This document shows, piece by piece, positions 28,794 through 37,310 of a DNA stretch of 64,000 nucleotides. The position numbers and the translations under genes are program-made. The stretch comes from Cupriavidus gilardii. GTDB lineage: Bacteria; Pseudomonadota; Gammaproteobacteria; Burkholderiales; Burkholderiaceae. The stretch is from the NCBI RefSeq assembly GCF_013314895.1, contig NZ_JABTYE010000023.1:24666-88665 (forward strand), given 5' to 3'. Each line of letters opens with the position of its first letter. Within the stretch, counting starts at the first letter, position 1. The notes beneath the pieces are model-generated. The model was given only the letters and a program-made list of their open reading frames with translations. It did not search any database and was not told the origin of the DNA.

Positions 28794-29591
28794 ATGCGCG
28801 ACAGCTCGACCTCGAGCCGGCCTGAACCGAAGGAAGACCGGCATTTCATCACGGCGCTCGCGCGCGGGCTCGAAGTGCTGGCGTGCTTTCGTTCCAGCGA
28901 CCGTGCGCTGGGCAACCAGGAGATCGCGCAGCGCTGCCGACTGCCCAAGTCCACCGTGTCGCGCCTGACCGCGACGCTGACCAGGCTCGGCTACCTGACG
29001 CAATACGAAGGAAGCAACAAGTACTCGCTCGGCACCGCCTGCCTGGGCCTGGGCAGCGCGATGCTGTCGCGGCTCGATATTCGCAAGGTGGCGCGGCCGC
29101 TGATGCAGGAACTGGCCGACTTCTCAGGCGGTACCGTGTCGCTTGGGGCGCGCGACAGATTGTCGATGATCTATGTCGAGCATTGCCGCAGTTCGGCCGC
29201 GATCTCGCTGACGCTCGATATCGGCTCGCGCATTCCGGTCTCGACGTCGGCCATCGGACGAGCGTGGCTCGCCGTGGCGGCCGACGGCGAACGCGATGCG
29301 CTGCTCGAGCAGATACGCGAACTCGACGACGTGGCATGGCCGCGCATCCGCAAGGGCATCGAGCAAGGGTTGGAGGACCATCGCGCCCTCGGCGTGGCTT
29401 GCTCGTTCGGCGACTGGCAGAAGGACGTCAACGGCATCGCGCGCGGCTTCGATCCGGGCAACGGCATGGCGGCGATGGCGCTGAACGTCGGCGGCCCCTC
29501 ATACAACCTGTCGCCGGAATTCCTGCTCAACGAAGTCCGTCCGCGTCTGCTCCAGGTGGTGCAGCAACTGGAGTCGACCTTTCCCAGGTAA
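28794..29591 (+). CDS. IclR-family transcriptional regulator of the carboxylase operon
   Basis: 265-residue IclR regulator. N-terminal winged helix (ALARGLEVLACFRSSDRALG, EIAQRCRLPKSTVSRLTATL) followed by the GAF-like effector domain (about 95-265; TSAIGRAWLAVA and GVACSFGDWQKDVNGIARGF). It is the fourth gene of the operon, 49 bp after the Bug gene with an AGGAG site, so it would be autoregulated. The paired 8-3-8 palindromes at 22201-22304 are the obvious target; the operon substrate or its CoA ester is the probable effector. Binding itself is inference. Confidence 0.9.
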   Translation: MRDSSTSSRPEPKEDRHFITALARGLEVLACFRSSDRALGNQEIAQRCRLPKSTVSRLTATLTRLGYLTQYEGSNKYSLGTACLGLGSAMLSRLDIRKVARPLMQELADFSGGTVSLGARDRLSMIYVEHCRSSAAISLTLDIGSRIPVSTSAIGRAWLAVAADGERDALLEQIRELDDVAWPRIRKGIEQGLEDHRALGVACSFGDWQKDVNGIARGFDPGNGMAAMALNVGGPSYNLSPEFLLNEVRPRLLQVVQQLESTFPR

Positions 29592-29611
29592 GGCGTACCC
29601 AGCGCGGGCGA

Positions 29612-29637
29612 AAAAAAGCCAGCCCGTAGGGCTGGCC
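29612..29637 (-). terminator. Rho-independent terminator on the minus strand
   Basis: Perfect 8-bp stem GCCAGCCC/GGGCTGGC (29619-29626 and 29630-29637), 3-base loop, with a 7-base A tract on its 5' plus-strand side (29612-29618). Read on the minus strand it is a classic terminator. It lies 130 bp beyond the stop of the small gene at 29767-29997, supporting real transcription there. It could also help end the IclR operon from the other side. Confidence 0.85.
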
Positions 29638-29766
29638 AAGAACCAAGGAGACACACAAACGCGCATAAACGTCGCGCGCAAAACGGAACAAGCACTACAA
29701 GATGCTGCGGAACTGCCTTGCGGACTTGCGCTTGCGCAAGCCTGAACGCCGCAAACCCCATCCGCC

Positions 29767-29997
29767 TCAGCCGACGAAGGCCTGGCGGCAACGCAGCGCC
29801 ATCACCTGCGCCTCGAAGGCGCGTGCGGCGAGCCGGGCCAGATGGGCCGTGCGGCGGCGGCGCGTTTCGGCGCGCACGTGCGCCGATTTGCCGGTTTCTG
29901 CGGTGTCATTCAAGCGCCATGCGGCGCGGGTCACGTAAAGAATCCTGGCGAGAGCCTGCGCATGTTGCACAGGCATCCTGTCAAGGGCCGGAGCCAT
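29767..29997 (-). CDS. Small hypothetical basic protein
   Basis: 76-residue Ala/Arg-rich protein (MAPALDRMPVQHAQALARIL, then AETRRRRTAHLARLAARAFE), predicted helical, with no signal peptide and no recognised domain. Evidence for it being a gene: a plausible Shine-Dalgarno (GAGGTAA) ahead of the ATG, a terminator downstream, and a regulator-like dyad 113 bp upstream at 30110-30127. It stands alone in a 577-bp gap between the IclR and MgtC-like genes. Function unknown. Confidence 0.5.
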   Translation of the reverse strand: MAPALDRMPVQHAQALARILYVTRAAWRLNDTAETGKSAHVRAETRRRRTAHLARLAARAFEAQVMALRCRQAFVG

Positions 29998-30109
29998 GGT
30001 TGCTTACCTCTGCAGTTGTTCGGGACGGAATGACAAGTCAATGCCAACCGTTTCACTGAACGATACACAGGGGGCCGGCGGGCCCTTATCAAGCGCGCGC
30101 CGAAAGCAA

Positions 30110-30127
30110 TGTGGGCGTAGTCCTACA
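30110..30127. promoter_or_regulatory. TGTGGG-N6-CCTACA dyad upstream of the small gene
   Basis: TGTGGG-CGTAGT-CCTACA is a dyad with one mismatch. The 6-6-6 geometry resembles sites of LuxR/NarL-type response regulators such as GacA (TGTAAG-N6-CTTACA). It lies between the small gene and the mgtC-like gene; the small gene runs away from it. Binder unknown. Confidence 0.4.
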
Positions 30128-30168
30128 AAAAACGCTGCCCCGCGGCCGGCATGGAACGAGGCACGGAA

Positions 30169-30882
30169 TCAGCTCGTGCTCGGACTCCAGAAGGCCTGCC
30201 GCACGGCCGGTAGCGCGGCCAGCCGCTGCACCAGGCGGTCCAGCGCATCGCCGTCGAAGGAGGTGCCCGCCAGCGTCGCCTCCATCTCGACCTCGTCCTG
30301 CCCGAACGGCCGAATGTCGAGGTCGTGCACCGGATAACCGCCGCGCTCCAGCGCCGCTTCGAGCTGCGCCATCACCGCCTTCTGGTGGCCGCGCTCGGCG
30401 ATCACGTGGACGGTACCGGTGACCTCGACCGATTCGACATCGAGCGGCCTGCGGTTGATGGCATCGACAATGGGCCGCAGCAGCGTGTTGGCCGCCAGCA
30501 CGAACACCGTCGCCAGCATCGCCTCGAGAATCAGATCGGCGCCGGCCGCCGCACCGACACCCGCGGAGCCCCACAGCGTCGCTGCGGTATTGAGCCCGCG
30601 CACATTGCCTTCCTCGCGCATGATCACGCCCGCGCCGAGAAACCCGACGCCGGACACGACGTAGGCAATCACATGCACCGCGCCATCGTGGCCATGCAGG
30701 CGATTGGCGAGATCGACGAACACCGCCGCACCGACGGCGACCAGCACATTGGTGCGCAGGCCCGCGGTGCGCTGCCGATACTGCCGCTCGACGCCGATCG
30801 CGCCGCCCAGGACAAAGGCGGCGGTCATGCTGACCAGGGAGTCGAGCAGGGAGGGAAGGTTGATGTTCTGCAGGGCTTCCAT
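30169..30882 (-). CDS. MgtC/SapB-family membrane protein
   Basis: 237-residue inner-membrane protein. The N-terminal half is the MgtC domain: about four membrane segments with VLGGAIGVERQYRQRTAGLR, TNVLVAVGAAVFVDLANRL, VSGVGFLGAGVIMREEGNVR and GLNTAATLWGSAGVGAAAGA, all strongly conserved in the family. The C-terminal half (about 150-237) is a soluble ACT-like domain. MgtC proteins are linked to growth in low magnesium and survival in host cells; the biochemical activity is debated and many homologues have other roles. No Mg2+ leader or transporter gene is adjacent. Confidence 0.9.
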   Translation of the reverse strand: MEALQNINLPSLLDSLVSMTAAFVLGGAIGVERQYRQRTAGLRTNVLVAVGAAVFVDLANRLHGHDGAVHVIAYVVSGVGFLGAGVIMREEGNVRGLNTAATLWGSAGVGAAAGADLILEAMLATVFVLAANTLLRPIVDAINRRPLDVESVEVTGTVHVIAERGHQKAVMAQLEAALERGGYPVHDLDIRPFGQDEVEMEATLAGTSFDGDALDRLVQRLAALPAVRQAFWSPSTS

Positions 30883-30958
30883 GCGGGTTCCTGTCGCGAT
30901 GCGATGGCCTGCGCCGGGTGCCTTCGTGCGGCATCCAATGCGGCCGGTTTAACCCCGG

Positions 30959-31882
30959 TCATTGGCGGCCGGGTGCGCCGGCTGCCGCCGGGTCGACGCC
31001 CTGCACCTCTGCGAGAATCCACTCGCGAAACGACGCGATCTTCCCGCGCGCATGGGTGTCCTCGGGGTAGACCAGGTAATACGCGAAGGCATCGAGCAGC
31101 GTGACATCGGCGAGGCGGACCAGCGAGCCGTCGGCCAGTTCGCGCGCCACCATCGCCGCCGGAAGCAGGCCGGCGCCCTGCCCCGCCATCACCGCCTTCC
31201 ATAGCAGGCTCGAATCGTCGAACGAGGGTCCACGCGGGCGTTCGATCTCGTCGATGCCCTGCGCCTGAAACCACAGATGCCAGCCCTTGCGTTCGGTGTC
31301 GTGGACCTGCGGCCAGCGCAGCAGATCGGCCGGCGTCGCCGGCATGCCGAGACGCTCGACCAGGGCCGGCGCGGCGACCGGCACGATCTCCACCGCGAGA
31401 ATGCGCTCGCTGTGCAATCCAGGATATTGCCCGAGGCCATGCCGGATAGCGACATGGACGCCGTCGCGCGTGAAGTCGGCCAGCGCGGTGGTGGTGATCA
31501 CGTGCAGGTCGATGTCCGGATGCGCCTGCTGGAACGACTGCAGACGCGGCACCAGCCACGCGGCGGCGAAGAACGGCGTGACGCTGACGTTCAGCAGGCC
31601 CGTGTCGGCCGGCGCCGCAATGCGTCCGGTCGCCTCCTTGATCTGCCGGAAGGCGTTGCGCACCGGCGGCAGATAGGCCCGTCCCGCTTCGGTCAGGTAG
31701 ATGCCGCGGTTGACCCGCTGGAACAGCTTGACGCCCAGGTGCGACTCCAACGCCTTGACCATCTGGCTGACCGCGCCGGCCGTCACGCACAACTCCTCGG
31801 CGGCGTGCTTGACCGACAGATGCCTGGCAGCGGCCTCGAAGGCCCGCAACGCATTGAGCGGCGGCAGCTTGTGGTTTGACAT
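30959..31882 (-). CDS. GcvA-like LysR regulator divergent from amidase
   Basis: 307-residue LysR regulator of the GcvA subgroup: MSNHKLPPLNALRAFEAAAR, winged helix with KHAAEELCVTAGAVSQMVKA, and an effector domain with FEDSSLLW-like sequence (FDDSSLLWKAVMAGQGAGLL). It is divergent from the amidase-MFS operon across 160 bp, the classic LysR arrangement, so it most likely controls those genes and itself. An AGATTT-N20-AAATCT inverted repeat lies just upstream of its start. Confidence 0.92.
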   Translation of the reverse strand: MSNHKLPPLNALRAFEAAARHLSVKHAAEELCVTAGAVSQMVKALESHLGVKLFQRVNRGIYLTEAGRAYLPPVRNAFRQIKEATGRIAAPADTGLLNVSVTPFFAAAWLVPRLQSFQQAHPDIDLHVITTTALADFTRDGVHVAIRHGLGQYPGLHSERILAVEIVPVAAPALVERLGMPATPADLLRWPQVHDTERKGWHLWFQAQGIDEIERPRGPSFDDSSLLWKAVMAGQGAGLLPAAMVARELADGSLVRLADVTLLDAFAYYLVYPEDTHARGKIASFREWILAEVQGVDPAAAGAPGRQ

Positions 31883-31883
31883 T

Positions 31884-31915
31884 AGATTTTCTAAGGCGAA
31901 AAGCGCACGAAATCT
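31884..31915. promoter_or_regulatory. AGATTT-N20-AAATCT inverted repeat in LysR-amidase gap
   Basis: Perfect 6-bp arms at 31884-31889 and 31910-31915, placed directly upstream of the LysR ATG and 128 bp before the amidase. This would suit an autoregulatory LysR site, but the spacing is longer than the usual T-N11-A box, so the call is tentative. Confidence 0.4.
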
Positions 31916-32042
31916 GGTTTGCGGGATTGCACGCCGAACGCTAACTTTGGGACGGTGCCGGCCTGTCTCAGCGCAGCATCGGGTACGGTCCGGCGCGAAG
32001 CCGATTCAATTCTACTTAACCTTGGTGTTCCGCGAGAAAACG

Positions 32043-33452
32043 ATGTTCACCGACTGGCATTTCCTTTCCATTACCGAGCTCGCCGTGCGAATACGGCGGC
32101 GCGAGGTCTCGCCGACCACCGTGGTGCAGGCCCAACTGGATCGCATCGCGGCGCTCGACGGCGCGCTGCACAGCTACGCCGCCGTGATGGCCGACGCGGC
32201 GATGGCGCAGGCCGAAATCGCCGAGGCCGACATCGCCGCCGGCCGGTATCGTGGCCCGTTGCACGGCGTGCCGATCGGCATCAAGGACCTGTGCTGGACC
32301 GAGGGCGTGCCGACCGCTGCGGGCATGGCGATCCATCGCGACTTCCGCCCGGACCGGGACGCCACCGTGGTGGGGCGGCTCAGGCACGCGGGCGCAGTGC
32401 TGCTGGGCAAGCTGCAGCTGACCGAAGGCGCGTATTCGGACCATCACCCGTCGGTGACCGCGCCGGTGAACCCGTGGCACCCCGAATACTGGCCCGGCAT
32501 CTCGTCGAGCGGCGCCGGCGTGGCCACGGGGGCCGGCCTTGGTCATGGCGCCATCGCGACGGATACCGGCGGCTCGATCCGCTGGCCGTCGGCCGCCAAT
32601 GGCGTGACGGGGCTGAAGCCGACATGGGGCAGGGTCAGCCGGCATGGCGTGTTTGCGCTCGCGCCGTCGCTGGACCATGTCGGGACAATGGCGCGCAGCG
32701 CGGCGGATGCCGGTCTGCTGCTGCAGGCCATCGCCGGCATGGACCCGGAGGACTCGACGGCGCTGCACGAGCCGGTGCCCGATTACCTCGGCGCGATCAC
32801 CACGGACCTGCGCGGCGTCCGCATCGGCATCGACGCGGACTGGAACGGCGAAGGGGTCGATGCCGAAGTCCGGGCCGTGGTCGGCGCTGCCGCCGAGGGA
32901 TTGCGAGCGCTCGGCGCGACCCTGGTCGACGTCCGCGTTCCCGATGCGGTGCGCGCGGGCAGCCGATTGAGCGACGATTGGGCCGCCAACTGCGCGGTGG
33001 AGGCGGCCGTCGCGCATGCCGCCACCTATCCCGCGCGCCGGGACGAATACGGCTCGGTGCTCGCCGCGGTCATCGAATCGGGGCGGGCACTGTCCGGCAT
33101 GGACTATCAACGGATCCTGCTGCGCCGCGCCGAATTGCGTGGCCGCATGGTGGCGCTGCTGCGAACCGTCGACCTGCTGCTGACGCCGGTGCATCCGTAT
33201 GCGCCGCTTTCGCTGGCCGCGGTGCGCACGCTCGGCGAACAGCCCGCGCTGATCGCGGGGCTGCAACGGTACACTTGCCCCTTCAACCTGACCGGCCATC
33301 CGACCATCACGCTGCCAGGCGGTTTGTCGCAGCAAGGGCTGCCGATCGGCTTCCAACTCGTCGCCCCGCATCTGGGCGAAGCGATGCTGGTGCGGGCGGG
33401 CGCCGCCCTCCAGGGCGCCACCGATTGGCATCGCCAACATCCGGTGAACTGA
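32043..33452 (+). CDS. Amidase-signature family hydrolase
   Basis: 469-residue amidase of the same superfamily as GatA, with a complete Ser-cisSer-Lys triad: Lys in GVPIGIKDLCW, cis-Ser in PGISSSGAGVATGAG and nucleophile Ser in [15 protein letters not shown]. The usual GGSSGGS loop reads SSSGAGVATG, a variant that separates it from GatA and is seen in catabolic amidases. It hydrolyses a C-N bond in an amide or acyl-urea substrate, which cannot be named. Divergent from the LysR gene and followed after one base by an MFS transporter that probably imports the substrate. Confidence 0.88.
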   Translation: MFTDWHFLSITELAVRIRRREVSPTTVVQAQLDRIAALDGALHSYAAVMADAAMAQAEIAEADIAAGRYRGPLHGVPIGIKDLCWTEGVPTAAGMAIHRDFRPDRDATVVGRLRHAGAVLLGKLQLTEGAYSDHHPSVTAPVNPWHPEYWPGISSSGAGVATGAGLGHGAIATDTGGSIRWPSAANGVTGLKPTWGRVSRHGVFALAPSLDHVGTMARSAADAGLLLQAIAGMDPEDSTALHEPVPDYLGAITTDLRGVRIGIDADWNGEGVDAEVRAVVGAAAEGLRALGATLVDVRVPDAVRAGSRLSDDWAANCAVEAAVAHAATYPARRDEYGSVLAAVIESGRALSGMDYQRILLRRAELRGRMVALLRTVDLLLTPVHPYAPLSLAAVRTLGEQPALIAGLQRYTCPFNLTGHPTITLPGGLSQQGLPIGFQLVAPHLGEAMLVRAGAALQGATDWHRQHPVN

Positions 33453-33453
33453 C

Positions 33454-34698
33454 ATGACGACACTGGTGTTCAAGCAGCGCGTGTTCTACGGCTGGTGGGT
33501 GGTGGCGGCCGCCTTCGCGGTGACCTTCGTCGGCTTCGGCAGCGCCTATACCTTCAGCGCCTTCATCGAGCCGTTGCAGCGCGAGTTCGGCGCGTCGCGC
33601 GGCGCGGTGTCGCTGGTGTTCTCGCTGGCGGGCTTTCTGTATTTCGCGCTGGGCATCGTCAGCGGGCCCTTGGCCGATCGCTGGGGCGCGCGCCGCCTGT
33701 GCATCGCCGGCATGCTGCTGGTCGGCGCGGGGCTCGCGCTGGCAAGCGTCGCGCGCAATATCGTCGAGGTCTATGCGGCCTATGGGCTCGGCGTGGGTCT
33801 GGGCGTCGGTTTGGCCTATGTGCCCGCGGTGGGGGCGGTGCAGCGCTGGTTCGTCAAGCGGCGCGGCCTGGCATCCGGGCTCGCCGTCAGCGGCATCGGC
33901 GTCGGCACGCTGGCGATGCCGCCGCTGGCTGCGCTGCTGATCGACGGCGTCGGCTGGCGCGACGCCTATCTGACGCTAGGCGTGCTGGCCGCGGTGCTGG
34001 GCGTGGGCGCATCGCTATTGCTGGAGAACGATCCGCGCGAGCGCGGCCTGGCAGCGGACGGCGAGCCGCTGCCGGCCCATGCCCACACCGCGCCGCAGGC
34101 GGCCGATGTGTCGATGCGCGACGCCATACGGACGCGCCAGTTCATCAGCCTCTACGCGGCCTGCCTGATCGCCTCGTTCGGTGTGTTCGTGCCCTTCGTC
34201 CATCTGGTGCCGCATGCGCAGGACCTCGGCATCGCGCAGGGCACCGCGGTGCTGCTGCTGGGCGTGATCGGCATCGGCAGCACGGCCGGGCGCTTTTTTC
34301 TCGGCAGCCTGGCCGACCGCATGGGCCGCCAGCGCTTCCTGCTGTGCACGGTGATCGCGCTGGCGTTCACGCTGGTGATCTGGGCCGTCGCCCCCGGCTT
34401 CTGGATGCTGGCCCTGTTCGCCTTCCTGTTCGGCGCCTGCTACGGCGGCTGGGTCGCGGTGCTGCCCGCCGTGGTGATGGACCTGTTCGGCGGCCGCAAT
34501 GTCGGCGGCATCATCGGCGTGCTCTACACCAGCGTGGCCTTCGGCACGCTGATCGGGCCGAGCGCGGCCGGTTATGCGTTCGACGCGAGCCGCAGCTATA
34601 CGTTGCCGATTCTGGCGGCGGTGGCGGCGAATCTGATTGCGGCGGGGATTTTGCTCGCGGCGGCGCGTGGAGCGAAGCCGGCCTCGACGCAGGGCTGA
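33454..34698 (+). CDS. MFS transporter, oxalate/formate antiporter-like
   Basis: 414-residue twelve-helix major facilitator. The N-terminal motif VFYGWWVVAAAFAVTFVGFG and the loop GPLADRWGARRL (motif A) are typical of the monocarboxylate/OFA-type subgroup that moves small organic acids. A second motif A copy (GSLADRMGRQRF) starts the second half. Its ATG lies one base after the amidase stop, so translation is coupled; with the divergent LysR regulator the three form an uptake-and-hydrolysis unit. Substrate unknown. Confidence 0.9.
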   Translation: MTTLVFKQRVFYGWWVVAAAFAVTFVGFGSAYTFSAFIEPLQREFGASRGAVSLVFSLAGFLYFALGIVSGPLADRWGARRLCIAGMLLVGAGLALASVARNIVEVYAAYGLGVGLGVGLAYVPAVGAVQRWFVKRRGLASGLAVSGIGVGTLAMPPLAALLIDGVGWRDAYLTLGVLAAVLGVGASLLLENDPRERGLAADGEPLPAHAHTAPQAADVSMRDAIRTRQFISLYAACLIASFGVFVPFVHLVPHAQDLGIAQGTAVLLLGVIGIGSTAGRFFLGSLADRMGRQRFLLCTVIALAFTLVIWAVAPGFWMLALFAFLFGACYGGWVAVLPAVVMDLFGGRNVGGIIGVLYTSVAFGTLIGPSAAGYAFDASRSYTLPILAAVAANLIAAGILLAAARGAKPASTQG

Positions 34699-34706
34699 AC
34701 GCAAAG

Positions 34707-34726
34707 CTTCAACCTCAACGTTGAAG
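34707..34726. terminator. Possible bidirectional terminator between MFS and mnmE
   Basis: CTTCAAC/GTTGAAG 7-bp stem with a 6-base loop lies between the converging MFS and mnmE stop codons. There is no T-run on either side, so it would be a weak or Rho-assisted terminator. Confidence 0.4.
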
Positions 34727-34736
34727 TCCGCTGGCG

Positions 34737-36170
34737 CTACTTCCCGATACAGAACCGCGTAAAAATCGTCCCCAGCAGATCGTCGCTGGTGAACTCGCCG
34801 GTAATGCTGTTCAGGTGTTCCTGCGCCAGCCGCAATTCCTCGGCAAACAGGTCCAGCGCCTTGTCCTGCTGAGCGGCGCGTTCGGCGGCCAGGTCCAGAT
34901 GCGATTGGGCGCTGCGCAGCGCGTTCAGATGACGCTCGCGCGCGAGGAAGGCGCCCTCGTTGCCGGCCTGCCAGCCGATCACGCGCAGCAGCTCATGGCG
35001 CAGCAGGTCGATGCCGGCGCCGGTGCGGGCCGAGATCCAGATCTCGGTCGGGTTCGGGCCGTTGGCCACGACCACGTGCGGACGGTTGCCGCCGAACGTG
35101 ATGGCGCCGACCGCGGGCGCCAGGTCGATCTTGTTGACCACGCGCAGGATCGGCGCGCCGGGCGGCAGATGGCCCGACAGACGGTCGTCGATGGCGTCGT
35201 CGATCTCGGACAGGCCATGCTGCAGATAATCGGTGGCGTCGATCAGATGCAGCACCATGTCCGCGCGGCCGATCGCCTCCCAGGTGCGTTCGATGCCGAT
35301 GCGCTCGACCTCGTCGACCGCGTCCTCGCGCAGGCCCGCGGTGTCGATGATATGCAGCGGGATCCCTTCGATCTGGATGGTCTCGCGCACGCGATCGCGC
35401 GTGGTCCCCGCGATCGGCGTGACGATGGCGAGTTCGGCGCCGGCCAGCGCATTGAGCAGCGAGGACTTGCCGACGTTGGGCTGGCCCGCCAGCACTACCG
35501 ACAGGCCTTCACGCAACAACGATCCCTGCCGCGCCTGCGCCAGCACGCCCCCCAGGGCGGTACGGATGGTATCGAGCTGGCCGCGGGCATCGGAGGCCTC
35601 AAGGAAGTCGATCTCTTCCTCGGGGAAATCGAGCGTGGCTTCGACCAGCATGCGCAGATGGATCACCTGTTCGACCAGCGCGTGAATCGCTTGCGAGAAC
35701 GCGCCTTCCATCGAGCGCGCCGCCGAGCGCGCGGCGGCATCGGTGCTGGCCTCGATCAGGTCGGCAACGGCTTCGGCCTGAGCCAGATCCAGCTTGTCGT
35801 TCAGGAAGGCGCGACGCGTGAATTCGCCCGGTTCGGCCAGGCGCAGACCGACTTCGCGGCCGGCCTGCAGGCAACGCGTCAGCAGCATCTGCATCACCAC
35901 CGGACCGCCGTGTCCTTGCAGCTCGAGCACGTCCTCGCCGGTGTACGAATGCGGGCCGGGGAAGAACAGTGCGATGCCGTGGTCGATCACCTCGCCCTTG
36001 CCATCGAGGAAGGGCAGATAGGTGGCGCGGCGCGGCGTCAGAGACTGGCCGCAGATCGCGCGCGCGATCGTGCCGGCTTCGGGTCCGGACACGCGGACCA
36101 CGCCGATGCCGCCCCGTCCGGGCGCGGTGGCGATGGCGGCGATCGTGTCGATGCTGGGCTGGGCGGTCAT
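34737..36170 (-). CDS. mnmE: tRNA uridine-34 modification GTPase MnmE
   Basis: 477-residue MnmE (TrmE), which with MnmG makes the 5-carboxymethylaminomethyl group on U34 of several tRNAs. N-terminal folate-binding domain ([39 protein letters not shown]), helical domain, and an inserted G domain with G1 [17 protein letters not shown]3 DTAGLRED and G4 NKID. It ends in FTRFCIGK with the essential Cys of the C-I-G-K motif. Normally it directly follows yidC; here a CHAD gene separates them. Confidence 0.97.
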   Translation of the reverse strand: MTAQPSIDTIAAIATAPGRGGIGVVRVSGPEAGTIARAICGQSLTPRRATYLPFLDGKGEVIDHGIALFFPGPHSYTGEDVLELQGHGGPVVMQMLLTRCLQAGREVGLRLAEPGEFTRRAFLNDKLDLAQAEAVADLIEASTDAAARSAARSMEGAFSQAIHALVEQVIHLRMLVEATLDFPEEEIDFLEASDARGQLDTIRTALGGVLAQARQGSLLREGLSVVLAGQPNVGKSSLLNALAGAELAIVTPIAGTTRDRVRETIQIEGIPLHIIDTAGLREDAVDEVERIGIERTWEAIGRADMVLHLIDATDYLQHGLSEIDDAIDDRLSGHLPPGAPILRVVNKIDLAPAVGAITFGGNRPHVVVANGPNPTEIWISARTGAGIDLLRHELLRVIGWQAGNEGAFLARERHLNALRSAQSHLDLAAERAAQQDKALDLFAEELRLAQEHLNSITGEFTSDDLLGTIFTRFCIGK

Positions 36171-36188
36171 GGGCGGTATTGTCGCAGA

Positions 36189-37127
36189 TCAACGCGGCGC
36201 CGGCGCCACCGGATGGCTCGTCATCGGACGGGACGACGGTTGCGTCCGCGCCGTTTCCACCCTCTCGGCCATCTCGGCCATCTCGGCCCTTTCAGCCGTC
36301 TCGGCCTGCTCGAATGGATTCTCGGCATGCTGGCCGGACAGCAGCGCTGTCAGCAAGTCCCGGGCGCTGGCGGCATCCGTCTGCGCGCCAAGCCGTGCCT
36401 GCCGCGCAACCAGCTTGCGATGGACGCGACCGGTATAGCGCCCGGGCAGCACGGGGCCGACGGCCTCGATCGCATAGCGCAGCCGCTTGCCGGCGACGCG
36501 CAGCGCGTGCAACACCTCCGCGGCCGGCACCTGCATGCTGCCGGCTTCCGAGCCGAGTTCGCGCCAACGCGCCTTCAGCGCTCGGACGCTGCGCCGTGCC
36601 TTGCGCACGCGTCGGCGCGCCAGCCGGGCCAACGGCGCATTGGCCTTGCCCGGGATGCCGTCGACCGCGCGATGCCGCAACGCGGCCAGATCGTCGCTCA
36701 GCACCGGCAAGGTCTGGCTGCGCTGGATGTGCAAAGCCGACAGCAGCGTCGCGCGTGCCGCCTCGCGGCGGGACTGTGCGCTGTCGAGCAGCGCGAGCAG
36801 GACCGGGTCGCCCGGCTGGCGCGACAGCGCGGGCTGCAAGGTGTCGGCGATGAAGACATCCCAGTCGCGCACCGGGCCGGTGGCCCGCATCAGATCGCGC
36901 AGCACGATGCGCCAGCGCGCCGCCACCGCCCCCGGCAGCGCGGGCGCGAAGACCCAGCGCACCGCGCGCAGATGGCGGACGGCCACACGCAAGGCATGCA
37001 GGTCGTCGGGCCGGTCGCGCCGGTCCAGCGCACGCAGCGCGTTGGCGATGCGCTCCAGATCGGCGGCGGCCAACGCGCCAAAGGCGTCGAGCGCGCGCAT
37101 CCGGCGTTTCAGTGTGAGATTGCCCAT
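36189..37127 (-). CDS. CHAD-domain protein between yidC and mnmE
   Basis: 312-residue basic helical protein of the CHAD family (conserved histidine alpha-helical domain), which binds inorganic polyphosphate in characterised members. Family features: DDLHALRVAVRHLRAVRWVF, VRDWDVFIADTL and LHALRVAGKRLRYAIEAVGP, each with the regularly spaced His/Arg/Lys residues that bind polyphosphate. The C-terminal 35 residues are a low-complexity Glu/Ala/Met tail from a 9-bp array, then a Pro/Ser-rich end. Unusual position: it interrupts the otherwise conserved yidC-mnmE order. No CYTH/triphosphatase domain is fused to it. Confidence 0.87.
   Translation of the reverse strand: MGNLTLKRRMRALDAFGALAAADLERIANALRALDRRDRPDDLHALRVAVRHLRAVRWVFAPALPGAVAARWRIVLRDLMRATGPVRDWDVFIADTLQPALSRQPGDPVLLALLDSAQSRREAARATLLSALHIQRSQTLPVLSDDLAALRHRAVDGIPGKANAPLARLARRRVRKARRSVRALKARWRELGSEAGSMQVPAAEVLHALRVAGKRLRYAIEAVGPVLPGRYTGRVHRKLVARQARLGAQTDAASARDLLTALLSGQHAENPFEQAETAERAEMAEMAERVETARTQPSSRPMTSHPVAPAPR
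36262..36306 (-). repeat. 9-bp in-frame tandem array in the CHAD gene
   Basis: Five 9-bp units on the plus strand (CTCTCGGCC, two ATCTCGGCC, CTTTCAGCC, GTCTCGGCC) encode E-M/T/R-A tripeptides near the C-terminus. The same ATCTCGGCC unit occurs in the Bug signal peptide at 15811-15819. Confidence 0.85.
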
Positions 37128-37244
37128 GTCGCCATGTCGGGGTGGCGGCTCGCGCCGGCCCGCTGTGAACCAACCTGGCTACAGTGTAGGAAACGGCCTG
37201 GCTCGATGCGGCGCATGGTCGTCTTTGGTCCGGCGATCGCCCAA

Positions 37245-37274
37245 AGAAAAAGCCCGACGCTTTTGCGTCGGGCT
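37245..37274 (-). terminator. Rho-independent terminator of the rpmH-rnpA-yidD-yidC operon
   Basis: Perfect 10-bp stem AGCCCGACGC/GCGTCGGGCT (37251-37260, 37265-37274) with a TTTT loop and an A-rich tract on the plus-strand 5' side, which reads as T-run on the minus strand. Located 37 bp past the yidC stop, so mnmE and the CHAD gene need their own promoter. Confidence 0.9.
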
Positions 37275-37310
37275 GTCGGGCTTTCCGATGTGGCGAGGTG
37301 CCAGCCGGGC

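Noticed and set aside
30047..30060. parS-like sequence GTTTCACTGAAC near the origin
   Set aside because: It lacks the central CG and the full inverted symmetry of the ParB site TGTTTCACGTGAAACA, so chance similarity is more likely.
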